Shown here one piece after another: positions 1-5,350 of a stretch of 6,860 nt of DNA. Source of the DNA: Planctomycetia bacterium (GTDB lineage Bacteria > Planctomycetota > UBA11346); the NCBI GenBank assembly GCA_005801395.1, contig SYDV01000416.1:1-6860 (forward strand). The letters are read 5' to 3'. Positions within the stretch are counted from its first letter, which is position 1; the number at the start of each line of letters is the position of its first letter. Position numbers and translations under genes: made by a program. The notes under the pieces were generated by a model. The model was not told where the DNA came from. It did no database searches and worked only from the letters and a program-made list of their open reading frames with translations.

Positions 1-327
1 ACACCCATATCATTGCCGATAAAAACACATCCAGGACAAGAACATAACACCAGTAGTACGACATCGTTTCATCGACCGCTACACACTTACATCAATATTT
101 TAGGTCAACAGGGTTTTGGTATTGTTGGCTGTGCAGAATTATGCAGTCATCGTCGCGGTACTATTGGTGTTCGTTCTGGTGCAGAAGATCGTGCAGCTAA
201 AGAATTTCCGGTTTTTATGGTGCTAACCGCTGTGCGCTTAGAAAAAGCACCCAAGCGTAAACGAAATCCGCCGCCTGTTGCGGAGGAGCAACGATCAAGA
301 TCCAGACAACATAGAGACAGCAGGTAG
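1..327 (+). CDS. Unrecognised protein, C-terminal part (5' end outside window)
   Basis: The frame is open from base 1 to a TAG at 325-327, immediately followed by an in-frame TGA, so only the last 108 residues of a longer protein are visible. I do not recognise the family. The middle (about 100-260) uses GGT, GTT, GCA, GAA and CGT codons like the other genes here, which supports this frame. The visible core reads as mixed hydrophobic and polar, with segments such as GFGIVGCAELCSHRRG and EFPVFMVLTAVRLEKA. The last 28 or so residues are strongly basic and rich in Arg, Ser and Pro (KRKR, RSRSR), probably a disordered tail. A TTG at 13 is a possible start, but nothing resembling a ribosome site precedes it, so a partial gene is the better reading. 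An intrinsic terminator begins 8 bases after the stop. The first 100 bases are less convincing as coding in this frame. Confidence 0.55.
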   Translation, partial: TPISLPIKTHPGQEHNTSSTTSFHRPLHTYINILGQQGFGIVGCAELCSHRRGTIGVRSGAEDRAAKEFPVFMVLTAVRLEKAPKRKRNPPPVAEEQRSRSRQHRDSR

Positions 328-334
328 TGAGAAG

Positions 335-357
335 AAGCCGTGGTTGCCACGGTTTTT
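335..357 (+). terminator. Intrinsic (Rho-independent) terminator
   Basis: A perfect 6-bp GC-rich stem, CCGTGG (338-343) and CCACGG (347-352), closes a TTG loop and runs straight into five T residues (353-357). Purines just before the stem (AAG, 335-337) pair with the first T residues and lengthen the stem. It lies 8 bases past the stop of the gene ending at 327, the expected place for its transcript end. It also separates that gene from the small membrane protein starting at 397. Confidence 0.85.
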
Positions 358-383
358 CGAGTGAAGCGGATGGGTTAGCTGAT

Positions 384-393
384 AGACTAGTCT
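384..393. repeat. 10-bp perfect palindrome just before a start codon
   Basis: AGACTAGTCT is fully self-complementary and ends 3 bases before the ATG at 397, where a ribosome site would normally sit. It could be a protein-binding site or chance. No matching copy was noticed elsewhere in the window. Confidence 0.3.
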
Positions 394-396
394 GAC

Positions 397-723
397 ATGT
401 GGCGTCTGCTGCTCATTAGTATTTTACTTATACTCGGCGCTACGGCATTAGCTCGTGGTCTCTATTTACAGCGTCAATTGTCACAGCAATTAGACACGGG
501 TGCGATGGGTGCAATTCGCTCGTGGATTATGTGGTCAACCAACGATGGTCGTGAATTGGTGGCCTGGTATCGTAAAGTAACGCCGTGGCTAATTGGTGGT
601 GGTAGTGCGTTATTATTAGGCGGAACTATTTTAGCGATACGTGCGCCACCAGGCGCAAACATAGGAAAGGAAAAAGAGCCACGTGGTTCTCAGAAAAAAG
701 TAACGAGTAAAAAGAAGAAATAA
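397..723 (+). CDS. Small two-helix membrane protein of unknown function
   Basis: A 108-residue protein I do not recognise. Residues about 3-21 (LLLISILLILGATALA) form a hydrophobic helix and could be a signal anchor. Residues about 65-84 (WLIGGGSALLLGGTILAI) form a second, glycine-rich helix. Between them is a polar stretch of about 40 residues with several Trp. The last 25 residues are basic and end in four lysines (KKVTSKKKK). By the positive-inside rule the Lys tail should be cytoplasmic, and two helices would then put both ends inside. ATG at 397 is the first start after an in-frame TAG at 388-390. No Shine-Dalgarno sequence is visible before it, and a terminator lies upstream, so its promoter must be in or over 340-396 or it depends on read-through. 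Its terminal codons form one arm of an inverted repeat shared with the convergent sulfatase. Confidence 0.7.
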   Translation: MWRLLLISILLILGATALARGLYLQRQLSQQLDTGAMGAIRSWIMWSTNDGRELVAWYRKVTPWLIGGGSALLLGGTILAIRAPPGANIGKEKEPRGSQKKVTSKKKK

Positions 724-767
724 AAGACTGGTCGCCGTAAGCGTCTGTAAAATTATTTCTTTTTTAC
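707..767. terminator. Bidirectional terminator-like inverted repeat at convergent gene ends
   Basis: The last codons of the + strand membrane protein (707-723) and of the - strand sulfatase (753-767) are near-perfect inverted copies. Nine base pairs (715-723 with 753-761) are followed by six more (707-712 with 762-767) after a two-base bulge. Both stop codons are TAA and pair with each other. The 29-base spacer (724-752) holds a small imperfect CGC/GCG hairpin (733-735 with 741-743). On each strand the far arm reads as a T-rich run (753-765 on +, 723-709 on -), so transcripts from both sides meet a hairpin plus a U-tract. The stem is nearly all A-T, so termination efficiency is uncertain. Confidence 0.5.
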
Positions 768-2189
768 GGTCCAATTAGGATTTGGAACGTGAGCCTCTTT
801 CATAAACATCGTCGCTTTAGTAACTAGTTCAAGAAATTGACCGCTAATGTCGGTCGTTTCTCCAATATCAGTGCTAACATCAAAAAGTTCGACTTTGCCT
901 GTAAACATCGGAGAGCGGATCGCTTTATAGTTACCAAAACGCACAGCTTGTTTTGAGCCTTGTTCGTAAAATTCCCAGTATAAATAATCATGGGTCTTTT
1001 GTGTCGCGGGATGTCCGGTCAACGTTGGCACTAAACTTAAGCCATCACCTTCAGGACCAACAACACCGGCTAATTCACATGCGGTCGGCATAAAATCGGT
1101 GAAACTACCGATATAGTCGCTTACGATTCCAGCGGGTGCTTTACCAGGCCAACGCATAATCGTTGGTACGCGAATACCACCATCATAGAGATCGCGTTTA
1201 ATGCCGCGTAACGGACCATTGGCATTAAATAATTCAGGATCATTTTTACCTTCTTTGTGCGGGCCATTATCGCTAGTGAAAATAATCAAGGTATTGTCAT
1301 CAACGCCGAGCTCTTTGAGTTGAGCGATTAACTTTCCAATATCGCTGTCCATGCGGCTGATCATGGCAGCTTGGCCTTTATCAGGATTGGACCATGGTTT
1401 GGTGGCATAATCACCATAGCTAGGAACTTCCTGACCATCATTCATACCACGCCCAGCTTCATTATTGGCGTGCGGAATAGTTAATGCTAAATATAAAAAG
1501 AAAGGCTGTTTGTGATTGGTTTTTACCCAGGTTAAGGCTTCGCTCATGATTAAGTCATGGGTATAATCGACTCGAGTTTTAGCCCATCCACTTCCGTCGG
1601 GACTGTTGGCAGCAGGAACATCTGCGGGAACATTGCGTAATGGAACAACCGTTTCATTGCGGATAAGGAAAGGTGGATAATAATTATGTGCGTGATGTTG
1701 ATTTACATAACCATAGAAATAATCGAAACCTTTTTTATTTGGATGACCAGGAGTTCCGATTTCTCCTAAGCCCCATTTTCCGCACAATGCGGTGGCATAT
1801 CCGGCACTTTTTAATTTTTCTGCGACAGTGATATCGGTTGCGCGTAATGTCTGAGCTTCTACGCCACCATTGCCACGCACCCAGGTGTGTCCAACGTGTT
1901 GGCCGGTCATCAACACACTGCGTGATGGCGCACAAACGGTACTGCCAGAATAAAACTGAGTGAAACGAATGCCTTCACTAGCCATGCGATCTAAGTGGGG
2001 TGTGGTAATTAATTGCTGGCCAAAACAACCCAAATCGCCATAACCAAGGTCATCCGCTAAGATGAAAATAATATTCGGCTGGTTTGATTTTTTGGTCGTG
2101 GGGGTGTCCACGGTACGGGCAGATTCGGTACAACCTAAGAGACAGCCCACCATAGCGAATAGGTAGGTAAAGTAGCGGAGGTTTGTCAT
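753..2189 (-). CDS. Lipoprotein sulfatase, formylglycine-dependent (arylsulfatase/S1 type)
   Basis: A 478-residue sulfatase that hydrolyses sulfate esters outside the cytoplasm. It starts with a lipoprotein signal: a hydrophobic stretch ending in the lipobox LLGC (residues 17-20), so it is probably lipid-anchored. Metal-binding Asp46-Asp47 lie in [12 protein letters not shown]. Cys86 in CAPSR (86-90), followed by LMTG, is the residue oxidised to formylglycine, which requires a maturase encoded elsewhere. Further expected active-site residues are Lys138 (GKWGLG), His250 (IPHAN), Asp307-Asn308 (TSDNGPH) and Lys331 ([12 protein letters not shown]). The classical GKWHLG signature here has Gly in place of His, a variant I associate with many PVC sulfatases. 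Length is normal and the frame is intact. ATG at 2189 is chosen because AAGG lies 8 bases upstream; a GTG three codons earlier overlaps that site. The substrate cannot be told from sequence: the arylsulfatase label is a family name only. Confidence 0.93.
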   Translation of the reverse strand: MTNLRYFTYLFAMVGCLLGCTESARTVDTPTTKKSNQPNIIFILADDLGYGDLGCFGQQLITTPHLDRMASEGIRFTQFYSGSTVCAPSRSVLMTGQHVGHTWVRGNGGVEAQTLRATDITVAEKLKSAGYATALCGKWGLGEIGTPGHPNKKGFDYFYGYVNQHHAHNYYPPFLIRNETVVPLRNVPADVPAANSPDGSGWAKTRVDYTHDLIMSEALTWVKTNHKQPFFLYLALTIPHANNEAGRGMNDGQEVPSYGDYATKPWSNPDKGQAAMISRMDSDIGKLIAQLKELGVDDNTLIIFTSDNGPHKEGKNDPELFNANGPLRGIKRDLYDGGIRVPTIMRWPGKAPAGIVSDYIGSFTDFMPTACELAGVVGPEGDGLSLVPTLTGHPATQKTHDYLYWEFYEQGSKQAVRFGNYKAIRSPMFTGKVELFDVSTDIGETTDISGQFLELVTKATMFMKEAHVPNPNWTVKKK

Positions 2190-2386
2190 AGGTCGCACCT
2201 TGCATCAAAGTGCTCAATCGTCCAGTGTGGTATTGTCCAACGGATATTATTCACTGAAACTGCGCTGACGGAGAATGGTTCTGCGTACCTGTTAGGGTAT
2301 GATTGTAACGGGTATATGCAGCGTTTTCATCATACTTGGTTGAAGTGTGATTGCCTGTTTTAAATAGTGTCGTACGAGTTGATATT
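2190..2386. promoter_or_regulatory. Divergent intergenic region, sulfatase / alpha-beta hydrolase
   Basis: About 197 bp between two divergent starts, so promoters for both genes should lie here, but none is strong by eye. For the + strand, TTGGTT (2336-2341) with 17 bases to TTTAAA (2359-2364) is the most sensibly spaced pair. A good -10-like TATGAT lies at 2298-2303 but lacks a -35 partner. GGGTAT occurs twice, 15 bases apart (2295 and 2310), which could be a small direct-repeat operator. On the minus strand an A/T-rich AATAATAT segment lies around 2255 without a clear partner. No reading frame in the region looks coding. Confidence 0.35.
2198..2201 (-). promoter_or_regulatory. Ribosome binding site deciding the sulfatase start
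   Basis: AAGG on the minus strand, 8 bases before ATG 2189. The alternative GTG at 2198-2196 overlaps it, so the ATG is the better start. Confidence 0.6.
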
Positions 2387-3232
2387 ATGAACCAAGGCCT
2401 TTTATTTTTTGTATTATTATTTGTTTCGTGCGTGGCTTGGTCAGTCGATGAAGGGCCGCGAACGGTATTGAATGTTGCCTATCGACCAGCCGCCGAGAGC
2501 GATCCTGCTTATGCTCGTTGCCGCGTAGATTTTTATTTACCGGCGGAAAAAAACTTTGCGACATTAGTGTGGTTTCATGGCGGCGGATTAGAAAAAGGTG
2601 AACGCAATGACGAATTTACCAGTGATTTGGCGAAAGCTTATGCGCAACAAGGAATTGCCGTTGCTGCGGTGAGTTATCGTTTAAGTCCAGCTGCGACTTT
2701 CCCTAGTTACATTGATGATGCAGCGGCTTCTTTTGCCTTTGTTTATAAACAGATAACTAATTATGGAGGAAATCCCAAAGCCGTATTCATTGGAGGTCAT
2801 TCCGCAGGTGGTTACCTGACCTATATGGTAACATTAGATACGAGTTATTTAAAGGAATATGGTTTAACTCAGGACGCTATTGCTGGTGCAATTCCTGTGA
2901 GTGGACAAACCATTACCCATAAAACGGTACGTAAAGAGCGGTCATTAGATAAATTTGGCGTATTAGTAGATGTCGCTTCGCCGTTACATTTTTTGCGTAA
3001 AGAGACGCCACCGATGTTAGTTATGGCGGCAGAAAAGGATTTACCTGCCCGGGTTGAAGAAAACCGCCTGTTAGTGGCCATCGAGCAAGAAATGGGCAAT
3101 AATGATATCATGTATTTCTATGCCACGGATCGCGACCATGGCACGATTGCAAAAAATATGAAAAATATTGATGATCCAGCAGCACAGGCGGTTATCGAGT
3201 TTATTCGTCGCATTGCGGCTCAACGTCAATAA
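2387..3232 (+). CDS. Exported alpha/beta hydrolase (esterase/acetylesterase-like)
   Basis: A 281-residue serine hydrolase with an N-terminal signal: residues 5-18 are strongly hydrophobic (LLFFVLLFVSCVAW). Cleavage by signal peptidase I near residue 19 is likely. The VSC stretch is a poor lipobox, so lipidation is possible but weak. The mature part has the HGGG oxyanion motif (64-67), the nucleophile elbow GHSAGG with Ser139, a likely acid Asp218 (AAEKD) and His251 (DRDHG), giving a complete catalytic triad. This pattern fits the HSL/BD-FAE-like esterases and arylformamidase-like enzymes. Substrate is unknown; deacetylation or feruloyl-ester cleavage of plant or algal polysaccharide is one possibility, suggested only by the neighbouring sulfatase. 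ATG 2387 is chosen because the signal peptide begins there. The frame extends up to a TTG at 2351, but those residues would precede the signal peptide. The ribosome site is weak (GAG at 2376-2378). It is convergent with the peptidase gene, with a 31-bp gap. Confidence 0.88.
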   Translation: MNQGLLFFVLLFVSCVAWSVDEGPRTVLNVAYRPAAESDPAYARCRVDFYLPAEKNFATLVWFHGGGLEKGERNDEFTSDLAKAYAQQGIAVAAVSYRLSPAATFPSYIDDAAASFAFVYKQITNYGGNPKAVFIGGHSAGGYLTYMVTLDTSYLKEYGLTQDAIAGAIPVSGQTITHKTVRKERSLDKFGVLVDVASPLHFLRKETPPMLVMAAEKDLPARVEENRLLVAIEQEMGNNDIMYFYATDRDHGTIAKNMKNIDDPAAQAVIEFIRRIAAQRQ

Positions 3233-3263
3233 AATTGATCTCCGTTCTATTTAATTAACTAAG

Positions 3264-5144
3264 TTACGATTCCCGCGTAAAAACACGTGCTTGTGGATCA
3301 GCGGTTAGCGCTTGCGCGATGGTTTGTTGTTGATGAGCAAGAACAACTAAACACGTTCCAGGTAAAACAATGGTGCTCATCACGGCGTTAATCAATTTTT
3401 TATCGGCATCTTCTTCGCGACTACTCCACCAGGATGTCGCTAGGTGAATGACAACCAAATAATGGGTGCGTTCAGGTAGTAAGCGCATGTCGACACGGGC
3501 GACATCGGCGGCAATAATGTCTTCGTGTGTTATGAGTGAATTACTGACCATGGTGATTTGTTGTTCTTGTAAACCATGGGGTAATAGCGCGCTGATCTCT
3601 GGAATGGTGGTACGTTCGCTGTCGGCGCTGGATTCTAAATCGGTGTGCGATTCTAAGCGGCGTTCAACATCAGCGACCAATTCTCGATGACCATAGGCAT
3701 CAGCAAAATCACGCAGCACGATACATCCTGGGGCAACGGCATCGTGATCGTAAAACATCGCCGCTTCTAAAAAGGGAATACCTCGCGCATCACCTTCAAA
3801 CAATAAATCAGCTCCTAAGCGATAGAGTGCGGGTGCGTAGTCGGGAAATCGGGCTATTAATGCAGATAAGATGGGTCGCGCTGGTTCAGCACCATCAAAA
3901 TGATGGGTGAGGGAAGCTAATTCCCAATGCTCTTCGCGAGAAAAATTGTCGTCTAAACAACGCGATTTCAGAGCGTCACGTTTAGCTAATTGGCGTGCAC
4001 CTTTTTCATGCGAGCGTTGCCAGTCATCGCTGTGATCGGCTTGCCATTTCGTATTAAAGGCAGCCGCCATTCCAGTGGGATTATCTAACCAATGATCAGC
4101 GGCGCTATTTCCGACTTGGGGAGCTGCGGGAACAGCACCGCGGAAAGTATAACCGACTAATTGTAAGCGTTCGTTCAAACAAGGATGCGTATCTTGACGA
4201 TTATTGGTGCGCGTCATTTCTTCGCGCAACCATCGATTCACGTCTGGTGAAGGATGATATAAAGCGGTATTTAAGCGATCGTAAATATCGCTTGGTGCAT
4301 GTGGTTCGTGCGCTGCAATGACGGACAACCGGTCCCAAAACTGAGGATATTGTCGGCTAATTAAATGGATGCGTACTAAGGCAGAACCAGTTGCAGCCGG
4401 GCTGCATAATTCGGCTGCTAGTCGATCGGCTTCGCGTTCTTGCATCCGTGCAAGGACAAAGGTGAACGCATTAAATCGTGGCACATACCATTGCATAAAT
4501 CGACCAAGTAATTTTGATCCACCACGTTCAATTAATGTCTGCCAGGTTTGTCGTAGGCGATAAATCTTGGCCCCGCTGCGACCATGCTCACCATGTAAAT
4601 GACCTAATTCGTGGGCAATAATCGAACGAGCTTCATCGACACTAAATTGACGCAACAAAGGAAGTCCAAGAATAAGCGCATTATCATACCAGCCAAATAT
4701 TCCTAATCGTGGACGTTGATAGAGCATCGCATTGAGATCATTGGTTAAAATAATGCGATGGACTGGCGGCACCTGTAAAACACGACGTAAGCGTTCGACT
4801 TCATCAAATAATTCCCCAGCATCTTCTTTTTTAAGGGTGATGCCTGGCGCTGGTGGAAAACCGAGGACTAACCCTTTTGCCACTGACCAAGTTAAACTGA
4901 CGCCAAAAAAACCAATAACCCCCGCCATTTTAAGTGCGGTCTCACCTAGATTGCCAGTCGCATAAGAAAACACGACAATCGAAATGGCGACTAATAATAA
5001 CAGTAAACCACTGAACATCGCCAAGCTGGCAACGGAAAATCCAATTCCGGCAAAAAAGCGTACCCATAAACGGTAAGAGGCAGGTGAGGACGCGGCGGAT
5101 CGTTCAGCGCGAGCAATGATGGCATCGTAGGTAGCTAGGCGCAT
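3264..5144 (-). CDS. Membrane-anchored M48-type zinc metallopeptidase with long C-terminal extension
   Basis: A 626-residue protein. Residues about 27-60 form a long hydrophobic segment (one or two helices) and about 70-96 another, anchoring it in the inner membrane. The catalytic domain follows: HELGH (178-182) supplies two zinc ligands and the catalytic Glu179, and EREAD (236-240) supplies the third ligand, Glu236, in the ExxAD pattern of M48 (HtpX/Ste24-like) peptidases. The conserved HP...ER segment is at about 319-326 (THPCLNERL). M48 proteins with this layout usually act in membrane or envelope protein quality control. Beyond the usual domain there are about 300 more residues. Those at about 420-500 look TPR-like (PARPILSALIARFPDYAPAL, then GIPFLEAAMFYDHD), and the last 120 show no motif I know. 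ATG 5144 is chosen because AGGG lies 9 bases upstream and the hydrophobic N-terminus begins soon after. The frame stays open to 5570, but that part overlaps the divergent gene and its promoter and looks non-coding. The exact natural substrate is unknown. Confidence 0.9.
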   Translation of the reverse strand: MRLATYDAIIARAERSAASSPASYRLWVRFFAGIGFSVASLAMFSGLLLLLVAISIVVFSYATGNLGETALKMAGVIGFFGVSLTWSVAKGLVLGFPPAPGITLKKEDAGELFDEVERLRRVLQVPPVHRIILTNDLNAMLYQRPRLGIFGWYDNALILGLPLLRQFSVDEARSIIAHELGHLHGEHGRSGAKIYRLRQTWQTLIERGGSKLLGRFMQWYVPRFNAFTFVLARMQEREADRLAAELCSPAATGSALVRIHLISRQYPQFWDRLSVIAAHEPHAPSDIYDRLNTALYHPSPDVNRWLREEMTRTNNRQDTHPCLNERLQLVGYTFRGAVPAAPQVGNSAADHWLDNPTGMAAAFNTKWQADHSDDWQRSHEKGARQLAKRDALKSRCLDDNFSREEHWELASLTHHFDGAEPARPILSALIARFPDYAPALYRLGADLLFEGDARGIPFLEAAMFYDHDAVAPGCIVLRDFADAYGHRELVADVERRLESHTDLESSADSERTTIPEISALLPHGLQEQQITMVSNSLITHEDIIAADVARVDMRLLPERTHYLVVIHLATSWWSSREEDADKKLINAVMSTIVLPGTCLVVLAHQQQTIAQALTADPQARVFTRES

Positions 5145-5153
5145 GGTGGCGCA

Positions 5154-5157
5154 CCCT
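5154..5157 (-). promoter_or_regulatory. Ribosome binding site deciding the M48 peptidase start
   Basis: AGGG on the minus strand, 9 bases before ATG 5144. It supports the 626-residue product over the longer open frame. Confidence 0.55.
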
Positions 5158-5340
5158 ATTCCGTCATTGATCCGTGAAAATGGGGGCAAAAATTGCCACA
5201 CAGGCGCTGCGGTTCGGCGCAAAGTTTCGAACGTCGATGTAGGTTTGTAAAAGTCTTCAACGCATCTGGCTTGAATAGGTATGTATAATGGTGCATATAT
5301 AGCATCAATAATCATTTCGATAAGACCCCTTTCAACTGCT

Positions 5341-5344
5341 GGAG
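5341..5344 (+). promoter_or_regulatory. Ribosome binding site of the FAD oxidoreductase
   Basis: GGAG, 6 bases before ATG 5351, well placed and directly followed by a Tat signal sequence, which fixes the start. Confidence 0.75.
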
Positions 5345-5350
5345 CTCGCC

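Larger units (their letters stand above)
5145..5350. promoter_or_regulatory. Divergent intergenic region, peptidase / FAD oxidoreductase
   Basis: About 206 bp between divergent starts. On the + strand, TTGAAT (5271-5276) is followed after 17 bases by CATATA (5294-5299), and a perfect TATAAT lies at 5284-5289 without a properly spaced -35. On the minus strand, TGCTATATA (5304-5296) resembles an extended -10, and TTGAAA (+ coordinates 5335-5330) is followed 16 bases later by GATTAT. The A/T-rich core at 5280-5315 is therefore a credible shared promoter zone, placing both genes' transcription starts close together. These are eye-read matches without a scoring matrix. Confidence 0.4.

Noticed and set aside
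105..230. A very hydrophobic frame-2 reading that looks like a transmembrane helix
   Set aside because: It is what results from shifting GGT/GTT/GCA-rich codons by one base. It has no start codon with a ribosome site, and frame 1 has the better codon pattern.
2351..2386. A TTG start 12 codons upstream of the alpha/beta hydrolase
   Set aside because: It would place 12 non-signal residues before an otherwise normal signal peptide, and no better ribosome site supports it.
3226..3238. TCAAT-AAA-ATTGA hairpin over the hydrolase stop as a terminator
   Set aside because: Only five base pairs, mostly A-T, and neither strand has a following T-run. I see no convincing terminator in the 31-bp gap between the hydrolase and the peptidase.
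3466..4965. Several plus-strand open frames of 60-80 codons inside the peptidase gene
   Set aside because: They are antisense shadows of a long, motif-confirmed gene, with Ser/Arg-rich low-quality translations and no ribosome sites.
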